This document shows, piece after piece, positions 13,011 to 23,135 of a stretch of 64,000 nt of DNA (position 1 is the stretch's first letter; the number at the start of each line of letters is the position of its first letter). Under the pieces are notes generated by a model, which was not told the DNA's origin, did not search any database, and saw only the letters and a list, made by a program, of their open reading frames with translations. A program made the translations under genes and the position numbers. The DNA lies in NCBI RefSeq assembly GCF_005239225.2, contig NC_133287.1, positions 10,087,493 to 10,151,492 on the forward strand. The letters run 5' to 3'. The DNA comes from Populus alba (lineage: Eukaryota; Streptophyta; Magnoliopsida; Malpighiales; Salicaceae).

Positions 13011-13985
13011 AATATATGAAATATGGAACAAATTAATAAACATATAACTAAAAAAAAAGGAGTTCATTATACCTCTCCTCACAAAACACTATTTACTAGA
13101 ATAATATTGTTTTTCATCCTTTAATTTTTTTAATCTATAAATTTTCTTTCAATTATATCTTTCAAAATTAAATTTATTGAGGATTGTGCTTCATAATTGT
13201 TTTCGATTTGCTTTTTTATGAGATTATTACAGTCTCATGACTTAGACTGCGAGTTTAATGAGTTAACTAATAACTAAAAGAGAAAAAGAGATTTTATTAT
13301 ACCTCTTCTTACAAAATATTATTTATTAGAATAGTGTTTTGTTTTCATCGTTTGTTTTTTTTTTTTTTTTTCAATTTCAATTATATCCTTCAAATTTGAG
13401 TTTATTATGGATTATAATTCATAATTGTTTTCAATTTGCTTTTTATGAGGTTATCCTAGTCTAATGACCTAGACCGTGAATTTGACGGGTAAACTCAATT
13501 ATTTTTTCTCCTTTCCTTATTATTTTTTTTCTCAAATTAATCCTTCAACATTGAGTTGATTAGGAGTTAAGCTTCATGATTTGTTTCGATTTTCTTTCTA
13601 TGAGGTTATCCTTATTTTATGAATCAAGTCACAAGTTTAACGAGTTAACCAGAGTTGACTTAAGTTATTTTTTGTGTCTTTTTTTTAATTGATTTTTCAG
13701 TTTCAATTTTAACATTAGGTTTATTGGGGATTAGTCTTTATAAACTTTTGCAATTTACTTCTTATAAGGTTATCCTAATCTTATGATCTAGGTTGTTGGT
13801 TTAACAAGTTAACTTGGTTGGCTTGAGTTTTTTTGCCATTTTTCTAATTGACTTTATTTTTCAATTTTATATTTTAATATTGGGTTGATTCATAATTAGA
13901 CTTCTTATTTGTTTTGGTGGGGTTTTTTTATGAGGTTATCCTTGTCTCATGCTCAGGTCACGAGTTTAGCGGGTTAACTCCCTAG
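13011..13985 (+). repeat. Second dispersed-repeat array
   Basis: Five further units of the ~165-bp repeat are seen near 13215, 13450, 13600, 13770 and 13930. The first ~230 bp form a tandem duplication: a segment ending in ATTATACCTCTCCTCACAAA near 13080 recurs as ATTATACCTCTTCTTACAAA near 13310. Confidence 0.65.
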
Positions 13986-14240
13986 TTAATGGGATTAGTG
14001 CACTGTTTAATGAGCAATTTGAAAAACTAACTCTCCAGTTAATGAAATTTGTGCCCTGGTTAGTGGGCAATTAAGAAAATTTACTTTCTTGGAGAATATG
14101 ATTGATGCCCTAAATAATAGGCAATTGAAGGGATTAATGTCTGAGATAACGAAGATTAATATTCTGGTGAAAGAGAAATTATAAATCATAATTTGGATAT
14201 TAGTATTGGAGGTTGGAGGAAAAATGAACATATTACGTTC
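13986..14240 (+). pseudogene. Threefold degenerate coding-like repeat, unidentified
   Basis: Three ~55-bp copies carry the theme TTAATGnnATTnGTGCCCT..TTAnTnnGCAATT. Parts read as helix-forming peptide (for example ALNNRQLKGLMSEITKIN) but the frame is broken between copies. I cannot assign it. It adjoins the open stretch at 14370-14640 on the opposite strand, so both may come from one mobile or viral relic. Confidence 0.3.
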
Positions 14241-14282
14241 ATAATGTTGGTTATAAAGGTGTCATGTCATAAAAATAAGAGA

Positions 14283-14285
<3 letters not shown>

Positions 14286-14347
<62 letters not shown>
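14286..14347. repeat. (AT)n microsatellite, about 31 units
   Basis: Pure AT dinucleotide run of about 62 bp. A second run occupies 14811-14844. Both are probably length-polymorphic. Confidence 0.95.
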
Positions 14348-14350
<3 letters not shown>

Positions 14351-14369
14351 AGATGATGGAGAGTGCTCT

Positions 14370-14640
14370 GATTAGTTGAAGTCTTTCAACAATTTTTCCA
14401 AGTAGCTTTTTTGAAGGTGAGGATCATCAAGTCTTTTGATAACCTTAAGAATGAATTCCTGGTCTTGGGTCAAGGCGTTGATTTGTTTGGAATTTGTAGA
14501 GGTATCTGAAGTAGCATTGGTAGTTGCTATTTCATCAATTTGAAATTCTTCTTTATAAGTGTTTGAAGAAGAGTAATCAGTGTCTGTAACTTCAATGTAG
14601 AGATTTTGTATTTGGTTGATGGTACTGGGTATGCATGTTT
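14370..14640 (-). pseudogene. Open acidic coding-like segment without ATG, unidentified
   Basis: On the minus strand roughly 84 codons read without a stop and end at a TAA... type stop near 14374. The peptide is Thr/Ser/Asn-rich at first and ends in a charged helix containing LTQDQEFILKVIKRL. There is no start codon in frame and an in-frame stop lies just upstream. The composition is much less AT-skewed than its surroundings. It vaguely recalls C-terminal pieces of plant pararetrovirus or retroelement polyproteins, but I cannot confirm this. Confidence 0.35.
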
Positions 14641-14810
14641 AATGGATGCAAAAGGATATGCAATGTGATGTTCAGATGCATAATATAATTCGAATCAATC
14701 AAAGAATAAAATCTGTATTTTATGTAACTTAATAAAATTATAAAATTTAGTTTTGTATCTCACTTCTATGTTGGAGAAAGTTTTGGAAAAATCAAATTCA
14801 TTTTGTAGAG

Positions 14811-14846
<36 letters not shown>

Positions 14847-14849
14847 GTT

Positions 14850-15705
14850 GGTTTAGGGTCAGTTGTGTAATTCAATATATATAAATACTATAAAAAAAAA
14901 GTTGTGCATGTGCCATTGGGTGGCCCTGTGTCTTTCAGGAAATGCTTGAGGGTCTGTCTAGTGGTCAAAACACCACCTTCTATAATGATGTTTGAATTGT
15001 CTTAGTGTCGCCTCATTGAGGAAGCAGTGCATTTGGACAAAGGCTACCAAATTTGGTGATTGTGGCCTTATTTTCCTCTTCTTCTCTCTCACTTTTTTGA
15101 TTTCCATGCTTGCCTTTTCAAAATCTTAAAGAAGCCATGTTTAATTTTTAATCTTTTCGAAATTGATCCATTTTCTTTTTATTATTATTTGTTTTATTTA
15201 TAATAATTTATAAAAAATAATTTTTTCTCTCATCCCTCTTTAATTTCTTTGTCTTCCAAATATAGTCTCTATTTTTTTTGATTGCTATTTGTTTTATTTA
15301 AGATAATTTTTAAAATTGGATTTTTTTTTACAATTTCATTATTTTTAGGTTTGGTTTTCCTTTCAAATTTGACCCTTGTTTTTTTAATTGTTGTTTTTCT
15401 CACTTTGATCAATTTATTTTTTATTTTTCAACATTAAATTAGTTAGGAACTGAGCTTATTGGTTGAGTCAATGTCTAAAATTTTATGAGTTGAGAGTTTT
15501 AGAGATTAACCCATGTTTAGGAGGTTTTCTGGATTGTCTTGGTTTTTTTAAATTGATTTTTTTTCTAATTTTATTCTTCAATATTAAATTGGTTTTAATT
15601 TTTTTTATTGACACAAATAATCATTTAAATGAATAAAACAAAGCACCAGTCAAGTAGTTATGGATTTTAGTTCTATGATGATCACATCTTGTTGGAGATG
15701 ATAAT
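14850..15705. other. Noncoding DNA with one dispersed-repeat unit
   Basis: T-rich sequence. A unit of the dispersed family (near 15430-15545) is recognisable by ATTAAATTAGTTAGGAACTGAGC followed by GAGTTTTAGAGATTAACCCATG-like blocks. The 14940-15400 part resembles 23870-24500 in layout (LTR- or repeat-leader-like), with TTTTATTTATAATAATTT runs. No gene. Confidence 0.45.
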
Positions 15706-15713
15706 GGTGAGAT

Positions 15714-16660
15714 CAAGGTTGTTAAAATTGTGTTTTGACTCGTAAAATCATACGATTTTACGAGTCAAAACATGCTTTACGTGCTGAATCGTTTTAAAAA
15801 ATAAAAATAAATTAAATCGAATTAAAATTAGATAAAATCAATAAAATTGATAAAATCAAGATTTTAATACCAATTTTACGATTTCAATGTAGGAAGAAAT
15901 TTTGCGCCACTTTTGTTTTGATATCGAGATCTGTGAAAATATATGGCCGTTCAATGTTGAAAATTGTACTCGTATATCCTGACATGTCAATAATTACGAA
16001 CTGCTGTGCTATCCATTTGGGATATTATAATGAAAAAAAGTAGTCTCTCCCTCTATATTGATTAGGATTGACCTGCAGGCTGCAGGTGATTAAAATGCAA
16101 TAAAGAATTTCATGTTTATTGTTTTTTCCTTTTAATATTCCACGTCTTGTTAATTTCTTTTAACTGGTTGATAAATAAACAAATAAAAAATGGATCTTAT
16201 CAATTGCTATTTTTCATTTTAGTTGTTTCTTTATGTAGTTTCCAGGTTCTCTTCGATCAAATTGTCATAAAGAGTGAATTCCTTCCTTGACATCCTCAAG
16301 GACATATATAGAACTTGCTGATAATATTTGAAATTCTGAATTTGACCGCAAGGTATTTAAACTAGGAAAAAAAAAGTGGCCAAAATAAAATGTGTGTTTT
16401 TTTCTCTATTTTTCTGTTATGACTGTAATTAATTTTTTTTTATTTTATGCTTGAATTATGTATAAATTTTTATTTGAATCATGTATTTTAAAATACTCGA
16501 ACTATATATGAATTTTTATTTAAACTATGTATTTTAAGATGTTTGAAGTTTGAACTATATATATAAAAAAAATTCCTTAAAATTTTACGATTTATTTTTA
16601 CTATCTGAGTTTAGTTTGTATTTTCCATGCCGTGTTAAAAATGTGTTTTTAACAATCTTG
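15714..16660. mobile_element. Short hAT-type element with 8-bp target duplication
   Basis: The left end is CAAGGTTGTTAAAATTGTG and the right end, read on the opposite strand, is CAAGATTGTTAAAAACAC. Flanks are GGTGAGAT (15706-15713) and AGTGAGAT (16661-16668), an 8-bp duplication with one change. At 947 bp and without a transposase frame it is a non-autonomous, MITE-like copy. Its terminal CAAGGTTGT matches the left end of the hAT element at 8790, so the two may have used related transposases. It inserted about 440 bp upstream of the MPB2C start. Confidence 0.7.
15731..15772. repeat. Perfect 19-bp stem hairpin next to the hAT left end
   Basis: Two 19-bp arms (15731-15749 and 15754-15772), starting TGTTTTGACTCG, are exact inverted copies around a 4-base ATAC loop. 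It lies 17 bp inside the left terminus. Confidence 0.9.
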
Positions 16661-16668
16661 AGTGAGAT

Positions 16669-17103
16669 GTAGGCGGTGATTAAAATTACATGGATAATAT
16701 TATAAGTAAATTAATATTTGTAAAACATTTTATAGGTTAAAAATACTTTTTTAAAATAAATTAAGTTTGAAGATTTACTATAAAATATTTTTTAATTAAT
16801 TTTTTTTTATAAATATTTTATAAAAAATAAATATAAAAATATCTATAAAATATTTTACTATTGAATATTTTACGCAAAAGTCAAAACAATCCATCCTAAG
16901 TGTAAATTTACACAATTTGGAAAGAAAGCGTTAAAGCGTGTTTTACGAAATTTCAAAATCGAAGTCCTTACTGGTAAACTCTCTCTCTCCTGTGAGCCTG
17001 CAATTGCAACTGCCTCAAAATTTCCAAGAAAGAAGACTCTCCCCCTCAAAATTCTCAGTAAAGAAGAGTAGAAAGAAAGGAAGGGAAGGGGAAGAGGAAG
17101 AGG
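16669..17103 (+). promoter_or_regulatory. MPB2C upstream region and 5' leader
   Basis: AT-rich up to about 16870, then a GC-richer, pyrimidine-tract leader (CTCTCTCTCC at 16980, followed by a purine-rich GAAAGGAAGGGAAGGGGAAG stretch) running into the ATG at 17104. No convincing TATA box is seen, which fits a housekeeping-type promoter. The hAT element ends at 16660, so the proximal promoter is probably confined to this interval. Confidence 0.4.
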
Positions 17104-19550
17104 ATGTACGAGGCTCAACGTTTTGTAGATTTGCAGCAGAATTCCAGCAATTTTGGAGACCCAAAATCATGGCTTTCCGAAGACAGCAACAGCAATTCTT
17201 CCCCGACTCACCTCCCAAATCACTCTCAACTCGCTTCTTCTGCAAGTGGGAATGTCGATCGTGTCCTCTTCAACGATCTTGTCGAAATGGTTCCCCTCGT
17301 CCAGTCCCTCATTGTAATAATCTCTCTTAACTCATTTTCTTGTTCTTTTCATCCTCAAGTTTAAACAACTTTCTATTAATTCGGTAAAATTTTTGTTCAG
17401 GATCGAAAAGTGAGCACTTCATTTACACGGAGAGGTTCGGTGATTTATACCAAGACTCCTTCTAGAGAATCCTTATCCAAAAAGGTAACAATTTTTCTTT
17501 CTTTTCTTGTACAAGTTGAAATTATTAGTGTTTTATAGTAATGGGTTTTATTTGTTCATTTATTTTGTTGCTTCACCTTAATGTATTTCTTTATACGATG
17601 ATGATAGTTCTGTTAAGTGCTAGTTAAAAAAAAGAAATCTGAGTTTTTTTTTTTTTTTTGGTGTTGAAGATGATTGATCCTAGAGGTAGAAATACTTGCC
17701 AATCTATTCCAACAAAAAAGAAAATGGACCATGGTGATAAGGATCAAGGTAAAACTGCTAATGATAATCAAGATGCCGATAGCTTCGCAATCCTTTCTTC
17801 CTCCAGGGCTGTGCCTACAGGGAAGGATGCCGAAGAGTTAATCGCTTTGAGGGAGCAAGTGGAAGATCTGCAAAGGAAATTGTTGGAGAAAGATGAGCTT
17901 TTGAAATCAGCAGAAGTTTCAAAGAATCAGATGAATGCTGTTCATGCTGAATTCGATGAAGTCAAACTCCAAGTTGCAGAAAAGGACTCATTAATTAAGT
18001 CCACCCAATTACAACTCTCCAATGCAAAGGTACTTACTTACATTGCTTGCATTGTTTATTAGCATGCACAGTGAGCCTTTTTTTAATTCATTTGTTTCTC
18101 AATTAGGTGCTATAGCGATTGACAATCAAAATTATGGTCTTGCTGGTGTCATATGATGCGTTTACTTTTTAACTCCAGTGACCTTAGCAAATTTCTAATC
18201 TTTCAAAGGTTGCTCAGGAGATCTTCCTTGCAAGTTTTTGACATTTTATGCACTCCAAGTTATATGCTAGCTCTGTGATCCATTTTGGTTCTGGACAGAA
18301 CTAAATGGAAGAATACCTTTTGATGTATGAAACATCGAACTTCAGGATTTTAAAGTGCCTTCAAATAATGAACGTTTGAATTTATTGTTAAGTATGTGTG
18401 TGTGTTGTGTCTATATATGTAACTTGAGAAATATGATTTGTGTTTCATGTGATACAATGGTTAACCAATATCAAATCGTAGAAATGATCTATGTTTTGCA
18501 ATTTAACTGAGTTGTATATACAACCCTATAAATGAGATTGGAGCAAAACTACATGCCTATATGAAATTCACTGTAAACCTCGCTCTCTTGTTTGATGTTA
18601 TGCCATCTTGTTAGTAAGAGCAGTTGTTTTCCACAGATTAAGCTCGCAGACAAGCAAGCTGCACTTGAAAAATTACAATGGGAGGTGATGACGTCCAATC
18701 AGAAAGTGGAAACACTCCAGCAAGAACTAGACTCCATACAAGGAGGCATTTCATCATTTATGTTGGTATTTGAAAACTTGACAAAGAATAATTCCATTCC
18801 ATATGCTGAAGATTACGATATCAAACCTTGCTATTTGGACCAGCTTCCTGATATTGTAAGCTCACAATCTCCTTCTTGATGTATATTTTAATCTGTTTCT
18901 CTCTTTGCTTTTCTCCAAATCACTGTAGGTCCCCCACCTCCCTATTTAAGATACTGTTGCAGACAAAGCATGTGTCATGAATAAGAACTTGTGGACTATC
19001 AACAGTTAAAACCTTGGTTGATCTTCAGTAGACAGACTGAATTTGCATTTTTTATTATGAAATACATGGTTTTGCTGTGAATGCATAGTTTTCCACGTGA
19101 TGTCTTTGGGAAAAAAATTGCAATGGACTAAATTTGTACGAGGTCGCGGTCTTTATTGTTGCTAAAGAGTTGATGAACATGTGATGTGTGATGTTAAACA
19201 TTTGGAAGTTGTGAAAGCTTTTTTCGTCTGTGATATGTGATGATAAACCTAGGCACTCAGTGAAAAAGCGTTTATATCCATGCTTTCATAATTTACTTCT
19301 GTTATTGATTGGATCATATGTAAACTTGGATCTTCAAATTCGTTTTGTACAGGATGATTTAGATGACAGGGAGATGCAAAAAATGGAAGAAGCAAGAGAA
19401 GCTTACATTGCTGCTGTTGCTTCTGCAAAAGAAAAGCAAGATGAAAACTCTATTGCTGCCGCAGCGAGTGCCAGATTGCATCTTCAATCATTTGTTTTCA
19501 GATCCAATAATATGAAAGACGGAAAGGTTTCCCCAAGACAAATATATTAA
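17104..19550 (+). CDS. MPB2C: Microtubule-binding protein MPB2C homologue, five exons
   Basis: Exons 17104-17313, 17401-17484, 17670-18029, 18637-18855 and 19353-19550 are all in phase 0 with GT-AG introns and give 356 residues. The N terminus (MYEAQRFVDLQ..NFGDPKSWLS, then NVDRVLFNDLVEMVPLVQSL and SFTRRGSVIYTKTPSRESLS) matches my recollection of plant MPB2C, first found as a movement-protein-binding protein. Residues about 150-250 form a long heptad-rich coiled coil (EELIALREQVEDLQRKLLEK onward). The C-terminal part is Ala-rich helix (EAREAYIAAVASAKEKQDE). MPB2C proteins bind cortical microtubules and affect their organisation and KNOX/viral protein traffic; no catalytic domain is expected. 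The last exon could instead be spliced at GGAAAG|GT (about 19526) to an acceptor before GCGAACC (about 19825), giving another tail ending at 19911; the duplicate at 330-660 does not preserve that frame, so I favour the stop at 19548-19550. Confidence 0.85.
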
Positions 19551-19920
19551 CTTCTATTCTTATGAGCAAACACTAGAGAAAGGGATGAAGAGCATGTTCA
19601 CGAAGAATCAGGCATATCCACTTGTGCAATATATTCTGCATACACTACCCAAGACATGACCGCACAAAGTGTGCTGAACTATGTTGAAAGTTCTCTTTAA
19701 TTATTATTTTATTTCGTGTGTGTGTGTGTGTGTGTGTGTTACAGTAAGTTGCTTGTTGGAACTGGATTGTGGATGTATTATGATTATCAGTTCTATGGTC
19801 TTTCGTTTTTCATTTTTGGCTCAGGCGAACCTATCATTTGATGTCAAGCAGTTCCATGGATTTCCAAAAATCATGAAGATGGTAAAGAAGCAAATGCTCA
19901 AGGAACAATGATGTGACTGC
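19551..19920 (+). other. MPB2C 3' untranslated region
   Basis: Homologous to 345-660 at the left of the window, with a (GT)n run at 19716-19739 that the other copy lacks. The similarity continues through noncoding sequence and several stop codons, which supports an untranslated role. Confidence 0.55.
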
Positions 19921-20600
19921 AGGTAAAATAAAAGTTTTTGGGTTTTTAGCACAGTGATTTTTTTTTTTGGGTAAAGTAACACAATGAAGAATATACTCGG
20001 GGATATAGCAAGAAGATATTTGGGGATATAATACAGTTTTATGAGTTACAATTGTTACCTGCGACACGCTAGTCGCAAATAACATCTGTAATTTTATTCA
20101 AATTTAATAACCAAAATTCTTTTCGTCCCCTTTCTCCTTTTATTCCCCCTCTGTCTCCACATCCACCTACCCCTCCCTTCTCCCTGCTATTAACGACCTT
20201 CTATTCTCTCTTTCTTCACCAAACACCATGAAATCACCCATCTCTTCCTCTCCAACATGAAATACACCCAAAACACCACGAAATCACCCATCTCTCCCTC
20301 TTCACCACGGGTCAATAGATTAACAGCCAAAACAACTAGCATTGATCACTATCATCACTCACATTTTACATTTAAAGGTATGTTTTAACATTTTTCCTCG
20401 ATTAATTTGCTGTAATTTGTGCTATGTATGTTAATTTGATTTCGCATAATGTTAGGGTTTTGAATTAGGAATTTTTTTTGAAAATTCAGGGTTTTTTGTA
20501 ATTAGATTAATTAGATATAATTTGAGTTGATAATTAGATTATTTTGTAAAATAATCAATGATTTTAAGTTGTTGATAAAATTATTTTGTTAGTTAATTAG
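19921..20600. other. Noncoding sequence left of a MULE fragment
   Basis: A pyrimidine-rich block (20120-20320) contains two related copies of a motif with CACCACGAAATCACCCATCTC or a close variant. The rest is AT-rich. It may be the 5' part of the Mutator-like element whose transposase begins near 20607, but no terminal inverted repeat was found. Confidence 0.4.
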
Positions 20601-20606
20601 GCAATA

Positions 20607-21085
20607 TTTGAGAGAGCATTTTGGGCATTTGGTGCTTTAATTGATGAGTTTCAATATTGTCATTCTCTAATTAGTATTGGCAACACTCATCTTTATGGTA
20701 AGTACAAGGTAAAGTTGTTGTTTGCAGTTGCTTATGATATGAATAATGGAGTTTCTTTGTTATATTTTGCTATTGTAAAAAAAAAGACAAACAATGTTTG
20801 GAGTTGGTTTTTAGATTTGCTTTGTTGTTATGTGATTGACGGTCACATTGAGCTGTCTATTATATTAAATAAATATGCGGTAATTAAGAATTTCATAGCA
20901 TAAATTTTTCCTAAGTCTATTGGTTATTATTGATATTGTTCACATTTTTTGATACTTTTGGAGTAAATTCAATGCATAGGATGGGTACACATCCTTTAAA
21001 ACAAGAGTTTGACATATTATATTATGATTTGATGGAGACTAATGATGTGTGGTTTGCTTGTATCGGTTATAACGCAAATAATTTT
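20607..21085 (+). pseudogene. Mutator-like (MULE) transposase fragment
   Basis: The frame from 20607 to a stop at 20901-20903 reads FERAFWAFGALIDEF, then a segment with SIGNTHLYGKYKVKLLFAVA, then FAIVKKKTNNVWSWFLDLL. This is the MULE transposase core (family pattern: SIDGTHLYGKYKGKLL...W.WFL). The first catalytic Asp of the core (usually ..IDGTHL) is Gly here, and the frame then breaks; a further piece (MGTHPLKQEFD) resumes near 20975. Only a central portion survives, with no zinc finger or inverted termini, so it is a dead relic lying between the duplicated MPB2C and RRP7 copies. Confidence 0.7.
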
Positions 21086-21239
21086 TTTTAGGTGTAATAA
21101 TATTATGTGGAGTGTAGAAGTTGTGATGTATAGTGGCCGCTAAAGATCCTAATTGAATTACTTGGGTAAAAAACTATCATAACAAAGCAGAGAGCATGAT
21201 CGAACTATCATAGCAAAGGTTGCTTCAGGTAAAAAAACT

Positions 21240-23135
21240 CGATGGGTTACAAGATGCTTCAGATTCCGATCATATTTGTATGGCCTCTGCAGCACTAAAC
21301 AAGTTCGAAACTTCCTAGCAGCTCCCAGTTGCTGAATCTGCTTTCTATCCTCAAATTTGCTTCGGAAAGCCATAATTTCTGCAAGGAGATCTAAGTATTA
21401 GCAACTTGCTTCACAACAATGATAAAACGATGATGCCTGATTGATGAAGAGAAAAATATTCTATTTTATTCTCTTTTATGCTTCGTATATATCAGGAACC
21501 TCCTCATCGTTATTTTAACTAGGTACGGCATATTGTACAAACAAAAAGTACACTGATCTGCTATTTGTAAGATTCATCACACCACTCCTCTGAGCTTCTT
21601 TTTTCTGAAACCGATAGAATTCTAGCCAACTTCCTAGCACCTTCTCTTGGTCATCTGATTCTCCACAGTAGCCGGAGCTGCAGGGCCCACAGTAATTCCA
21701 CTTTCAGAATCTGTCGTCTTTTTCCATCCTCCTTCAGCATGGGCTTCTCTTTCTTTGCTTCAACTGTACATGCCACATCAAGACCACAAAGATTTGATGG
21801 AAGCCTCGATCTACCTCAGAAAAATAGCACATTGACCACATAGTCTGCCAATGGAGAGCATATACATTGATTTCCAAAAAAGTGAACAAAAATATGTGCG
21901 TGTGCGTGTGCGTGTGTGTGTGTGAGAGAGAATAACATTAACTTAATGCTGAAGCATGCAGCATTTTGAACAAAACATCCACTTTACAGAAATTCTTCCA
22001 AATATGTTTGGAGGGACAAACAGCTATAATCACCCATTTACATTTGCCAAAAGAAAACTGTAACAAGCATGCTTTCCCACATGCATGTTCTTGTATAAAC
22101 TCAAAGTCAGGTACTCAATTTCGAGCCAGACAATGCATGCATGGGTCTGTGATAATTCTAAATGAAACAATAGAACTACTGAGAAACGAAAAAGAAGAGG
22201 ATTCCACCACATGAAGAGTCGGTCTCAGAGGCGCATGAGAGAAAATGCATGCTCTAGTTTTTCCTCATGGGCGGTTATGAACTCATCTAAACTTTGTTGC
22301 AGCACCTTCAAACCTGGTCTAGTTTGATATTGAGGATGGTGAAATCTGTTCGACAATTGATTTAGCTAATACCATTACCCCATGACAACAATGTTGAAAA
22401 ATTTGTTTAAAATATAGTTAATTGACATATTTAATGCTAGTTAAAAGTGCAGTAGTTAAAACTTTGTTAGAATCTTTTTGGTAAAGCAGCCAACCGTGTG
22501 GCTGGCCACTCTACCAATTGAAGCCTTAATTTTTAAGCAGTCAACCACGTAGCAGGACAACAAGCAAATCCTTCATGTCATGCCTCCATGAAAGCCATAA
22601 AACAGAAATGGATGCTTGTATGCTACACAGCCAAGACAGAATAGTGTACAGGTTTACTACCAAGCGCTAACTAAACCGACGTTCGTTATTTTAATGCCTG
22701 ATATGGATCGCAACAATCTCAAGTTCAGGAAAAAAGAGACAGCAAAAGGAAAGAAGGGAGAGAAAACAAAACGTAAGGAGACAAGATTACAAGAAATCTA
22801 GATAGCCAAACAATTTGCTATATCTAAAAATTATAAAACTCTACTGGTCTGAATAGTATCGCCACCATCAACATTATTCTCCCCTCTTTTCTTCTTGGCA
22901 GGCTTGTTCATTTCATCCTCTTTCTTTATCATCCCATCTGAAATAAAAAAAAATGGTCAAGCACTACTACCAGTAATTTCATAAACTTTGTAAAATTCTC
23001 AATCTGTTAGACACAAAAAAAAATAAAATAAAAAAAAAAAGAAAAGAAAAATAGCTTGCAACAACCAGTTCAAACTTGGGTAATTTCTATGAATTAAAGA
23101 TCCATCTTTAACCATAATTTCAATAAGGACAACAA
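21240..23135 (-). pseudogene. RRP7 pseudogene (decayed duplicate of 1.2-5.0 kb)
   Basis: Blocks match RRP7 in order and orientation: exon 7 (21250-21375, stop lost: ...AARKFRTCLV instead of ...KFRPY-stop), exon 6 (about 21585-21765, with an internal deletion removing the GGWTVVKHH part), exon 5 (about 22240-22330) and exon 2 (about 22850-22940), plus intron sequence. Exons 3 and 4 are deleted together with flanking intron, and exon 1 is not found. Lost exons and frame damage make it nonfunctional. The similarity of introns as well as exons shows DNA-level duplication, not retroposition. Confidence 0.85.

Noticed and set aside
16870..17330. Frames on both strands across the MPB2C 5' leader
   Set aside because: Shadows of the first MPB2C exon and its leader; the phase-0 five-exon model is coherent.
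22470..22560. Possible tRNA-like segment (GTGTGGCTGGCCACTCTACC)
   Set aside because: No cloverleaf with proper T and D arms can be drawn, and it lies within the RRP7 pseudogene intron.
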